Below are positions 1 to 8,102 of a stretch of DNA of 12,422 bases, one piece after another. The stretch spans positions 1-12,422 of the forward strand of contig RBNI01005547.1 of assembly GCA_003990745.1 (NCBI GenBank), in the 5' to 3' direction. The DNA comes from Jimgerdemannia flammicorona. Taxonomy: Eukaryota > Mucoromycota > Endogonomycetes > Endogonales > Endogonaceae. Under the pieces are notes generated by a model. That model was given only the letters and a program-made list of their open reading frames with translations, was not told the origin of the DNA and did no database searches. The translations under genes and the position numbers were made by a program. Every line of letters begins with the position of its first letter. Positions within the stretch are counted from its first letter, which is position 1.

Positions 1-612
1 AAAAAAAAAAAAAAAAAAAAAAAAAAAGATCATTAAATTTGGACAATTATATAAATATACTCAACTGACTTATTGGAATATATTTTCAATAGTTATATAT
101 AGTGAGTAAAATTTTAATTATCTTAGAATATTTATATATATTTTATTAATTTTAGAAGAATTGAAATAATAGTAGTACTTACTTTTAACTTATTTAACAA
201 AATATAGTTATTAATAATATTAGTTTTAGAGCTATCTATATAATATATAATATTTTATTAAAAAATTGATAATATATATATCTGAATTTTCTATTAAAAT
301 ATACTTTAGTATATTTTACTATATACTAATATATACTATTTCTTATGAAGTAATATTCTATATTATAGAATATATAGTCTTTGAGCTTTAAATTATAAAA
401 TAAACTTTATATAATAATAAGTATATTATAATAAAAAAATTATTACTAGACTTATCTAATTTTTATAATTATAAGTAATATTTTATATTTTTATTTTAAA
501 TATATATTTTAGAAATATAAATATTAAAATCAAACTTTAAAAACTAAGATAAAAATAACTTAAATATATTAATCAGTAATCTGAAATATATATATCATAT
601 CTATACTTATAG
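1..612. other. AT-rich gene-less stretch
   Basis: No reading frame of useful length and no recognisable element remains. By eye G+C is roughly 10-15 percent, with long runs of alternating T and A. It opens with 27 consecutive A residues. TpA dominates, as expected if CpA and TpG were converted to TpA over time, so it may be an older, fully decayed transposon layer into which element A inserted. That origin is inference; nothing alignable is left. The A run could also be an assembly or contig edge. Confidence 0.7.
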
Positions 613-737
613 TGTGATAAGCAAATAGTATAATATAGCTAAATGATATGAACTCTCAGTATAACATAGTTACTCATGCCCATTATACTTATAATTAGCT
701 AGGATACCAAATCAGGGTTATTCTGATGACACATCTA

Positions 738-831
738 TATCTAGTGGATATACTTATATCTTACAGACATACTTATATCCTGTAGATACACTCATATCTG
801 CAGATATACTTATGTTCTATGGATACACTCA
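738..831 (+). repeat. Five tandem copies of a 19-bp unit in LTR A
   Basis: Units start at 738, 757, 776, 795 (18 bp) and 813, each resembling TATCctgtaGATACACTCA. The array sits upstream of the TATA box, in the presumed U3 part of the LTR. B has an array of the same 19-bp period at the same place, but with three copies and a different, palindromic unit. Confidence 0.75.
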
Positions 832-893
832 AATATTATTAGAGATAGTAAATCTATAATTATCCAGAGAGCAATCAGATAGCAATCACAATG

Positions 894-902
894 TATAAAA
901 TA
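894..902 (+). promoter_or_regulatory. TATA box of LTR A
   Basis: TATAAAATA is followed by CCCCAGAG and then GAATAAA, the same arrangement as in LTR B at 9719. Conservation of this block between two otherwise diverged LTRs supports it as the core promoter of the element. The AATAAA about 20 bases further on could act as a polyadenylation signal. Confidence 0.6.
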
Positions 903-1947
903 CCCCAGAGATAAGAGTGAATAAATCTCAATCTGAAATACAAACTAAAGCAAAAGATAAGTCTGTCTACTATACTTTAAGAGAAACTCTACAACCACTA
1001 CTATGAGATTGTAAGCTTTGCCATTTTTACTCCAGTCTACTTTCTGATATAAAGAATGAGTTCATTTTTGATTTGCTTGCCAGATAAGTCTGAAGAAACT
1101 GCCAAGTTCAAGAAAGAACTTCACCACTATTTGAGTAATATATTGCTTAAAAAAAAGCTACTATTTATAAGAAGAAGTCTGCTTTAAGGAATCTTATTAT
1201 AAGTCAGTCTATCTTGATACAACTTTGCAGTAGAGTTAGTCTACAACATAACTCTATATAAACAAAGCCAGTCTTTGATATAACTTACCAAGAGTCTATA
1301 TCTGAGCTATAGATATCATCTGAGTTATTTTTCAGAACTCCACTGATTCAGAAAGAATATGTGACATCTAAGCTATCTGAGCTATCCAAATTATCTACTA
1401 TCTGAGTTATTTATCTATTTTTAGTAAGTCTGATTCAGAAGAATCCATACTATCTGCTATTCTCAAAAGAGTAGATTTAAGAAGAATCTGCATCATCTGA
1501 GTTATTTGAGTTATCTGCCATTATTTAAGAAGTCTGCTGATTCAGGAGAATCTGTGTCAAATTGAAATATTTATCAAAAATTGCATACTTTAGAGATCAC
1601 TGCTACTTAAAAAGGAAACCATTAAATTGCTAAACTATCTCACATAAGGAGATCACTATGCTATATAGAGATCATCATACAGAAATCACATAAGGAAACC
1701 ATTAAATTGCCAGACTGCTCACATTACACACAAATTGCCACTATACCCAGAGAACTATCTCAATAAAGAAATTGTCAGAATTGTTTACAGATATTTAGCT
1801 TTAACTATTATATCACTAAATATTAACAAGGACCTCAGGAATCATAGAATATTTTATTGCTTTTGACAAAGTAACTGGGGGCTCAAGCCAAACTACATTA
1901 ACTCCCAACCTTGTAACTTGTCTCCATTGAGCTTGGCATGTTATATT

Positions 1948-1965
1948 TGTAGGCTCAACTGAGAA
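1948..1965 (+). other. Degraded primer binding site of element A
   Basis: TGTAGGCTCAACTGAGAA follows the LTR end after two T residues. It aligns base for base with B's TGGGGGCTCAACTGGGAA, with two G-to-A changes and one G-to-T. The primer would be a proline-type tRNA (see B). Confidence 0.6.
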
Positions 1966-2007
1966 GATTTCAAATTGATATGACTTTTTAGCTCATAAGA
2001 ACCTATA

Positions 2008-2012
2008 GTCAA
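2008..2012. repeat. Target-site duplication GTCAA, left copy
   Basis: GTCAA directly precedes the N element and is repeated at 8098-8102. The uninterrupted relative B reads CAGTCAAACTGG here (10942-10953), so joining A's two sides at this 5-mer restores the pre-insertion site. Five bases is the normal size for Ty3/gypsy integrase. Confidence 0.95.
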
Positions 2013-2475
2013 TATAACAGTTCTAGTTTCTTTAAGAGGAAGTGGCTAAATCTAGAAGTTCTAATTGGCTTAAAGTAACTCAAAGAGATACTTAAAGGTT
2101 CAAGTGTTCTTGAAGAATTTTTAGAGAAAATATTCTGAGCTTTATTTAGGTAGAGAACAAGGATATTTATATATAATCTGAAAGAAAGATCTGGAAGGAT
2201 CTTGGAAAGAAAGAGAAATGCCAAGAAATAGGTTCTCAGCAAAGCTGACTAATACTATTCTACAATGTTCTGAAAGGTTCTATAACTAGCTAAGACAAGA
2301 TACTTGGTACTAAGGAAAGACAAGAATGTTCTAGTGGTGTTAGGGCACTGAGAGAAGGTTTCTAAGCAAGTAGAAGGTGGCAGAACATAGTAGAATGTTC
2401 AAGAAATAATAAGAAAAGACTAATTAAAAGACACAAAAATATACTAAGACTAAATATAACTGTGAAATTATTATA
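2013..2475 (-). repeat. 3' LTR of element N
   Basis: It is 463 bp and pairs with 7634-8097. The + strand ends are TATAAC and TTATTATA. Comparing both LTRs gives an ancestral TGTAAC...GTTACA, the usual TG...CA with a short inverted repeat. Nearly all differences from the other LTR are transitions; one single-base indel lies near 2117. Confidence 0.95.
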
Positions 2476-2488
2476 TCTCTCTCTCCTT
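2476..2488 (-). promoter_or_regulatory. Polypurine tract of element N
   Basis: On the minus strand this reads AAGGAGAGAGAGA and abuts the 3' LTR exactly. In LTR elements the tract resists RNase H and primes second-strand synthesis. Position and purity make the call good. Confidence 0.85.
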
Positions 2489-2799
2489 AAGAACCAACAT
2501 CCTCATTGAGTTCTTAGGTAATATAAGACTAGATATACTTAACCAAAATCTCTCAAACTTGTATTGGTACATTGGTGGGGATTGGCCATTCTTATATAGG
2601 GCAGAGGGCCTATTATCAGACTAACCAACTGAGAGGGATTTGAACTCAGCTAGTAGTTTCATTTTGGTGGACTTCTTGTTCATTAAATGTTCTGCTGGTT
2701 CTGGGGTCCCAAAGTAAACTTCTGATGCATAAGGCACTGGTCTTTGCCATAGGTCATCAATAATCCAAGGAAGTCACTACAGAGATTGGGCAATGTGTT

Positions 2800-2965
2800 T
2801 TGCCTCAAAGTCTTGAACTATATCTTAAGAGTTCTTGAGATTGACCAGTAGTTTCCAGGTAGCATCATATTCAGGGTAATCCATCTACTTGACTAGGTAT
2901 TCAGGACAGTGGTAGCAGATTCATTTGTCAAGAATTTTCTCGGCTTTGTACTCAATATGGTCTTT
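2800..2965 (-). pseudogene. Chromodomain at the C terminus of N integrase
   Basis: The minus strand reads IEYKAEKILD, stop, then CPEYLVK, stop, MDYPEYDATWK, NLKNS and DFEAKH. This is the chromodomain pattern of an aromatic first strand, EYLVKW with the Trp lost to a stop, an acidic DATW segment, and a C-terminal helix ending in FEA. In chromoviruses this domain binds methylated histone H3 and steers integration to heterochromatin. Insertion of N into another transposon agrees with that. Two stops and a likely Glu-to-Lys change after the Trp make it dead. Confidence 0.88.
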
Positions 2966-2969
2966 AATA

Positions 2970-4065
2970 ATCACAGAGGCAGAAGGCTTAGGAATTTGAC
3001 CAGGGTAGAGCAGTGACTGATTCCAGATCTTGAGGTATAATACATGAAAGACTGGATATACTCTTATGGTTTCAGGTAGCTTGAGATAGTAGGAGGATAC
3101 AGAGACTTGTTCAGTGATCTCAAAAGATCCAATATACTTGGGTTGGAACTTGTTTGAAGAGTGGTTGACTTGAGATTGTATCTTGAGATTCTTGGTAGAC
3201 AGTAGGACTTGGTCTTCAATAGTGTAAGTAATATCACAGCATTTATTGTCAGTATACTTAACTTGATACTATTGAGCCTTCTGAAGGTTTATAGTAGTAA
3301 CCTTGAGTAGTTTGTCCATTTTGTCTATAAGGTTCTTGGTAGTTGAGACTTATATTTGACCGGTTTTCTTGAAAGAAAATAGACTTGCAGGAGTCTCAGA
3401 ATCTTGATCATAAAGTAACTAGAAAGGAGAAAGACCAGTAGATGATTGGACAGCATTGTTGTATACAAACTCTATATATGTCAGATAGTGGTCCCAATCA
3501 TCTTGCTTATAAGAAACATAGTTTCTAAGCATTTGTTCTAGGGTTCTGTTTATGTGCTCAGTTTGTCCATCAGTTTGTAGGTGAAAAGCAGTAGACATAG
3601 CTAATTGGATTCCCAGGGTCTTGAAGAGAGTTTGTCAGAAGTGACTAGTAAACTTGGGGTCACAATTACTGACAATTACTTATGGTAGACCATAGTGATA
3701 GAAGATGGACTTAAAGAAGATTCTTGCAATCTCAGGTACAGTAGCATTAGTAGTAGTTGGTTTAGAACTATAGTCTTGGTCAGATAGTCAATAAATATGA
3801 TGATAGCATCAGCACCAGATTGAGTTTGTAGTAGTTGAGTTATAAAGTCCATAGTAACTTGCTTGAATTTCTTAGTGAGAATTGGCAGTAGTTGTAGCAA
3901 ACTAGCTAGCACTTGGTTGGTAGACTTATTGTGCTGACATAGATCACAGCTGGCAATATAGTTCTTGATTTCCTTAACTATACTTGACTAATAGTAGTAG
4001 CATTGAATGTTCTTGACAATCTTCTTGATTTTCAGGTGATCAGCAAGAGAAGAGTCATGATGTTC
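2970..4065 (-). pseudogene. Integrase domain of element N
   Basis: The zinc-binding part starts near 4063 (EHHDSSLADH) and ends with an intact CDLC pair near 3945. The catalytic core has its first Asp in VTMDF (3847-3849) and Glu in QTEHINRTLEQ (3557-3559). The middle catalytic residue is Asn in SNCDPKF (3665-3667), exactly 36 codons before the Glu, which is the D-35-E spacing. The family has Asp there, and AAT is one G-to-A change from GAT. A one-base loss near 3775 shifts the frame inside the core. A GPY/F-like module follows (PKYIGSFEI, then YPVFHV) near 3040-3150. The enzyme joined cDNA ends to target DNA; this copy could not. Confidence 0.92.
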
Positions 4066-4269
4066 TTATAAAACCTTATAGCATAGATTCATGTTTTCAG
4101 GTATATAGACTTGATCTTGATGATAGATCAGGTTGTTCTCAACAGCATATATATCCTTGAGCTTATTCAAGAAAACTCTAGTGGCAACTATGTCTTCTTT
4201 ATAAGCTTGCCTGATTTGGTCTAAGAATTCTGATACCAAGGTGACCTGCATAATTGTGGTGAGGTCTGG

Positions 4270-4640
4270 GCATCTTGATAAGGCATCTGGTACAACAAGT
4301 GTCTTGCCAGGCTTGTAGATGATCATCAGGTTGAAGATTTAAAGCTTGAAGCTCCACTTGGCTTGTAGATATAACAGGGTAGATTGGGTGTTGATATACT
4401 TAAGGGATTGGTGATCAGTGATGACATCAAACTCAATACCTTCTAGATAGTATTGCTAGTAGTCTAGTACATATATTATTGCCAGTAGTTCCTTCTTGTG
4501 AGTGGCTAGCTTTTGTTCAGCTGGGGCCAACTTGGAAAGCAATAGAGTAATGTCTTTTGCCATCATCTTGTAACAAGACTGCTTTAATGGCAAAATTTGA
4601 TACATCAGTGGTAACTGTGAATTTTAGGCCTTGATCTGCA
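4270..4640 (-). pseudogene. RNase H domain of element N
   Basis: The stretch GLKFTVTTDVSNFAI has the first catalytic Asp at 4604-4606, and FDVITDHQSLKYI has the later Asp at 4414-4416. It ends in YKPGKTLVVPDALSR, the typical Ty3/gypsy junction between RNase H and integrase. RNase H removes the RNA template after first-strand synthesis. The expected Gly of TDASxxAIGAVL is Lys here (FAIKAVL), and a stop is present, so it is decayed. Confidence 0.9.
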
Positions 4641-4859
4641 TTATGCAGAACTGGAGCATGGGTCAGGTAGTTCTTGAGTTCTTGAAAGGCTTGTTGACAG
4701 AAGAGGTCTCAGATGTAGAGTACATAGTGGTCTGAGTGCAGAGCCTTCCTCATGAGGTTAGTCAGTGGCTCAGCAATACCAGAGAAGTTTCTGACAAAGC
4801 AGTGGTAGTAGCCAGCTAGACAAAGGAAGGATTGAAGTTCTGTGAGGTTCAATGAAATG

Positions 4860-5546
4860 GACCATTCTTCAATTGCTTCTATCTTATGTTAGTCTACTTG
4901 AATTCCTTATGCAGAGACAATGTGGCAAAGATATTTGACTTGTTCCTTGAAGAATTCACACTCTTGAGCTTAGCATAAAGCTTGTGTTTTTGCAGGATCT
5001 CCAGGACTATTCAAATGTATTTGAGGTGTTCTTCTTTAGTTGCACTAAAGATCAGAATGTCATCAAGATATACCAATAGAAAAATAAATAGTTGGTCCTT
5101 GAATATCTTATTCATCAGAGTCTGGAATATAATGGGTATATTGGTGAGACCAAATGCTAAGACCAGGAATTCATAGAGTCCAAAGAGAGTTATGAATGTA
5201 GTTTTGGGAATATCTTCTAGCTTGATTCGAATCTGGTGGTATCCTGACATGAGGTCTAACTTGGTGAAGTACTTGGCATTCTTGAGAGCATTAAAGATTT
5301 GATCAATCAAGGGTAGCAGATAGCAATTCTTGACATTGAGTTTATTGAGTGTATGGTAGTCTATGCATATTTGCAGGGTACTATCCTTTTTCTTGACAAA
5401 TAAGACTGGTGAGTCATAAGGAGATTTGCTTGGCTAGATGGCTCCTCATGCAAGTAGTTCTTCTAGTTCCTTCTTGACTGCTTCAATTTTGAACAGTGAC
5501 ATGTGGTACAGCTCCTGGAGTCAGTTTGATTTCATGATCAACTTCT
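4860..5546 (-). pseudogene. Reverse transcriptase domain of element N
   Basis: Ordered motifs read EVDHEIKLTPG at the N side, SPVLFVKKKD, IDYHTLNKL, FTKLDLMSGYHQIRI, the AFGLTN/FQTLMN segment, and YLDD at 5059-5070. The catalytic box YLDD and the LDL Asp survive. A 100-codon stretch (5011-5310) is still open. A one-base loss near 5505 and stops at several CAA/CGA/TGG-type sites break the frame. A connection region with LAGYYHCFVRNFS lies at about 4745-4850. This is the enzyme that copied element RNA into cDNA. Confidence 0.95.
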
Positions 5547-5739
5547 TGTGTAGGTGGTAGGCCAGGTAGCTTGTCTGGAAAGACATCCTTGAATTCTTCT
5601 AGCAGTAACTTGATGCTTTTATTGACTGATAGTCTCTTGTCTTATTTCTTAGGACAGACCATTATAATAAAGGTATGCATTGCCTTCTTGAGTGCTCTCT
5701 TGTACTGTATAGCTGACAGTGTTGCAATCTGGATCTTGC

Positions 5740-6110
5740 TCATGGTCTTGTCTGTCTTAATAGTGATGTTGGCTCTATATTGAAGTAGGGTGACTTTGAT
5801 CTTACACCAATCGATGTCTGGGTTGTGTTTCATAAGCTAGGGTTTTCCTAAGATCAGGTTATGATCTCCTAGTGACGCAATCTTGAAGTTTACTCATCCC
5901 CAATATTTCTGAATCTTGATGGGTAGTTTGGCAGCAATTGACTCAATAGGGTGCAGAGTACTGTCTGCAGTGACTATATTATTATTCTTGGGTGCAGGCT
6001 TGGTAAGGATCTTGAGGCTTTCAATGAGGTTCTGATTGATGAAGTTTCCTGTGGCTCTGCTGTCTATGAGTACTTGAACTTCATTTCCTTTAACTAGGTC
6101 TTTGAAAATG
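5740..6110 (-). pseudogene. Aspartic protease domain of element N
   Basis: VQVLIDSRATGNFI near 6062 matches the active-site loop hsDSGATxxFI of Ty3/gypsy proteases. The Gly codon is changed to Arg (AGA from GGA, one G-to-A). Downstream, LILGKP, a stop where Trp is expected, then L and KHNPDIDW form the usual C-terminal block. It lies in the same frame as the dUTPase just before it, about 30 codons after dUTPase motif 5. The enzyme would have cut the gag-pol polyprotein. Confidence 0.9.
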
Positions 6111-6148
6111 AGTATAGCTTGAGCTTGATTTTCACTAAGACTTACTGC

Positions 6149-6565
6149 TTGATCAGTGCTGTCAAAACCTTTTTGATCTCATTTGGTTTCAGAGAGTTCT
6201 TAGACTTCTGTAATCTTGAGTTGACTGGCTTTTTCTAGGATCATTTGTGCAACTCGGTCTCCTTCCTTGACTGTATAGTCTTGATCCTTCTGGTTGATAA
6301 GTAGAACTTGAACTTGTCCTCAAAAGTCTGGGTCAATGACACCAGTACCTATATCTAAATGATGTTTGATACTGAGTCCTAATTATGGTACAATTCTGGC
6401 ATAATGTCCTTTAGGATATTGAACTGCAATTCCAGTAGGCACCAGAGTTCAGCCCTTGGCTAGAATAGTGACTTGTTTGACAGAGTGTAGGTCAAGACCA
6501 ATGACTTCTTCTGTTTAATATTGAGGGATCTGGGCCTTTGAATGAAGCTTCTTGATCTTGAGCTT
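6149..6565 (-). pseudogene. dUTPase domain in pol of element N
   Basis: Trimeric dUTPases convert dUTP to dUMP and pyrophosphate. All five family motifs occur in order in one minus-strand frame: motif 1 VIGLDLHS (family: AGxDL) near 6495; motif 2 P, stop, LGLS (family: PRSGLS) near 6375; motif 3 GTGVIDPDF, stop, GQVQV (family: GVIDxDYRG); motif 4 EGDRVAQMI near 6255; motif 5 DQKGFDSTD (family: RGxxGFGSTG) near 6165. The stops in motif 3 and before motif 5 are TGA where Arg CGA fits. Length of about 120-140 residues is normal. Phe replaces the usual Tyr of motif 3. It sits between nucleocapsid and protease and is continuous with both. Six stops make it inactive. The match to five ordered motifs leaves little room for another family. 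Confidence 0.93.
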
Positions 6566-6599
6566 AGGTTGACTGATAGTGGGGTTGACAGATGTGTCT

Positions 6600-7585
6600 T
6601 TGGACAACAAAGTGACTGGTCTTGAAAGTTTGCTATTCTTCCTAAGATATTTAGTTGCAATATGTCCTATTTGGTAATAAAGAAACAGGCTCCAGATTTC
6701 TTCAGATAGTCCTTTTCTTCAGAGGTGAGCTTGGTGTTCTTTTTGTTCATAGTGTCTAGGTCCATTGGTACTGGACCAACTGTCCTTGGTTGGTTCTTGT
6801 GGCAGTTCTCAAAGTGGTTCTTCTTACAGTATTTTGGTTCAAAGCAGTTATCAAAGGTGATGACATTAAATCTATTGGCAATTCTTATGGCTTCATTAAG
6901 GTTTTTGGGCTCTTCTAGCTTGACCTTGACTCGTGTGTTTCCCTTCAGGCCTTGGATATAGCAGTCTATCTTTTTGTCCTCAGATATCACTGGTAGCTCA
7001 AGTAGGATTGATAAGAATTATGCATTGTAGCTTTGCACAGACTTGAGTTGCTTGATGTTTGCTAGCTTGTCTCTGGCTAGTTTGGTAGCATTAGTAGGCT
7101 TGAACTACTTGTGAAGGGTACTCTTGAAGGCTTCCCAGTCTCTGATTCATGCATATGAGTATATAGAGGTAACTATGATATGATTGTACCACCAGATGGC
7201 TGTATTTCCTCAGAGGAGTATGGTGGCAAATTGGACTTATATACATATCATCTTCCATTCTTGTGAGCTTAAAGTATTGGTCCAACTGGAAGGTCCATGC
7301 ATCTGTAGATAGTCCTCCTTGATGGCTGTTGAAGGTATCTGGCTTGAGTGGCTTGAAACTAACTGGTGCTATAGCAGAATGTGATATACTTGCAGTTTGT
7401 ATTTTCTGCTGTTCTAGTTGTGCTTAAAGTTCTTAGATTTGATGGGCCATAGCATTGATCATGTCCTCTATACTGAGTTGCTGTCCTCTTGCTTCTTCTG
7501 TAGCAGAGGGATCTGGTTAGTAGACTGACTCTTCATGACTCATTTCAGATTTATATGACTATTTGTGACTGGTTTCTGAATTCAT
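6600..7585 (-). pseudogene. gag: gag of element N (broken)
   Basis: The start ATG at 7585-7583 lies 48 bp inside the 5' LTR and opens MNSETSHK. A likely coiled coil follows (IEDMINAMAHQI, stop, EL, stop, AQLEQQK). The capsid-like core reads PDTFNSHQGG, WTFQLDQYFKLTRMEDD, then after a one-base frameshift near 7240 QFATILL, AIWWYNHII, RDWEAFKSTL, and the open stretch 6990-6667 with IDCYIQGLK and EAIRIANRF. PMDLDTM leads to a CCHC knuckle at 6647-6687. This is the fungal retrotransposon gag plan: particle protein plus RNA-binding knuckle. At least seven stops and two indels break it. Confidence 0.9.
6647..6687 (-). other. Damaged CCHC zinc knuckle of N gag
   Basis: The first Cys (TGT, 6687-6685) and the GHIAT block survive. 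The second and last Cys positions read Tyr (TAT, one G-to-A from TGT). The stretch is 41 nt where a CX2CX4HX4C knuckle needs 42, so one base was lost. That loss moves the reading into the dUTPase frame. Confidence 0.8.
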
Positions 7586-7624
7586 GTGAGATTTCTTAAT
7601 AAGGCAAGGTGTAATGACACTACT

Positions 7625-7631
7625 GCTACCA
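7625..7631 (-). other. Primer binding site of element N
   Basis: On the minus strand CT then TGGTAGCAGTAG follows the 5' LTR end directly. TGGTAGC is the complement of a tRNA 3' end GCTACCA, as in initiator-methionine tRNA used by yeast Ty elements. Bases after the first seven do not fit that tRNA obviously, so the primer identity is uncertain. Confidence 0.65.
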
Positions 7632-7633
7632 AG

Positions 7634-8097
7634 TATAATGGTTCTAGTTTCTTTAAGAGGAAGTGGCTAAATCTGGAAGTTCTAATTGGTCTAAAGTAGC
7701 TCAAAGAGATACTTAAAGATTCAAATATTCTTGAAGGATTTCTGAGAGAAAATATTCTGAGCTTTATTCAGGTAGAGAATAAGGATATTTATATATGATC
7801 TGAAAGAAAGATCCAGAAGAATCTTAGAAAGAAAGAGAAATGCCAAGAAATAGGTTCTCAGCAAAGCTGACTAATACTATTCTACAATGTTCCAAAAGGT
7901 TCTATGACTAGCTAAGATAAGATACTTGGTACCAAGGAAAGACAAGAATGTTCTAGTGGTGTCTGGGCACTGAGAGAAGGTTTCTAAGCAAGTAGAAGGT
8001 AGTAGAACATAGTAGAATGTTCAAGAAATAATAAGAAAAGACTAACTAAAAGATATGAAAATGTACTAAGACTAAATATAACTGTGAAATTGTTACA
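7634..8097 (-). repeat. 5' LTR of element N
   Basis: 464 bp, partner of 2013-2475. The right end GTTACA is intact here, whereas the left LTR has TTATA. The left end TATAAT would be TGTAAC before G-to-A/C-to-T change. It is preceded on the minus strand by A's sequence and followed by the primer binding site. Confidence 0.95.
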
Positions 8098-8102
8098 GTC
8101 AA
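8098..8102. repeat. Target-site duplication GTCAA, right copy
   Basis: GTCAA directly after the GTTACA end of element N, identical to 2008-2012. Element A sequence resumes here with ACTGGATACATTTGA, matching B at 10949. Confidence 0.95.

Larger units (their letters stand above)
613..1945 (+). repeat. 5' LTR of element A (about 1.33 kb)
   Basis: It begins TGTGATAAGC and ends before a degraded primer binding site, as GTTATA where B has ATTACA. Blocks shared with B's LTR in the same order include the TATA/AATAAA block near 894-925, the block around 1000-1140, and the end block with the CTGGGGGCTCAAGCC motif at 1875. B is about 90 bp longer, mainly because of insertions equivalent to about 9768-9850 and 9895-9950. 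The left end was set by similarity to B's TGTGACGAACC start; no target duplication can be checked here. The start could be off by a few bases. Confidence 0.75.
2621..6646 (-). pseudogene. pol: pol region of element N (broken)
   Basis: After the gag zinc knuckle the same frame runs without a gap into a dUTPase and an aspartic protease, then after frameshifts into reverse transcriptase, RNase H, integrase and a chromodomain. gag and pol therefore seem to have been one long frame rather than two overlapping ones. In-frame stops are frequent and mostly TAA or TGA at sites where CAA or CGA fits the family, plus TAG where TGG is expected. Examples are the protease-end ILGKP-stop-L, where Trp is usual, and the chromodomain LVK-stop, also Trp. 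The end is set at a TAG about 60 codons past the chromodomain; it may itself be a mutated sense codon. No envelope-like frame follows. Confidence 0.9.
2013..8097 (-). mobile_element. Element N: Ty3/gypsy chromovirus with dUTPase domain, decayed
   Basis: A complete 6.1-kb LTR retrotransposon lying on the minus strand. It has LTRs at both ends, a primer binding site next to the 5' LTR (7625-7631), a polypurine tract next to the 3' LTR (2476-2488), and a perfect 5-bp target duplication. The internal region encodes gag and pol in one continuous arrangement: gag start at 7585, zinc knuckle, dUTPase, aspartic protease, reverse transcriptase, RNase H, zinc-binding integrase with GPY/F-like module, and chromodomain. 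The chromodomain places it among the chromoviruses. At least four one-base frameshifts (near 7240, 6677, 5505 and 3775) and many stops that are single C-to-T or G-to-A changes make it non-functional. Confidence 0.95.

Noticed and set aside
1..27. A run as the tail of a LINE or processed pseudogene
   Set aside because: Nothing upstream is visible, and no target duplication or LINE coding can be seen; an assembly edge or AT-rich context explains it as well.
738..831. Regularly spaced repeats as a CRISPR array
   Set aside because: Units are contiguous 19-mers with no spacers, sit in an LTR, and have no cas genes nearby.
2490..2800. Possible envelope gene between chromodomain and 3' LTR of N
   Set aside because: Only a short tail in frame with pol follows the chromodomain; no signal peptide or membrane segment can be seen and the space is too small.
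4982..5176. Plus-strand open frames opposite reverse transcriptase, protease and gag (also 5571-5783 and 6725-6961)
   Set aside because: Shadows of the minus-strand domains, which carry clear catalytic motifs.
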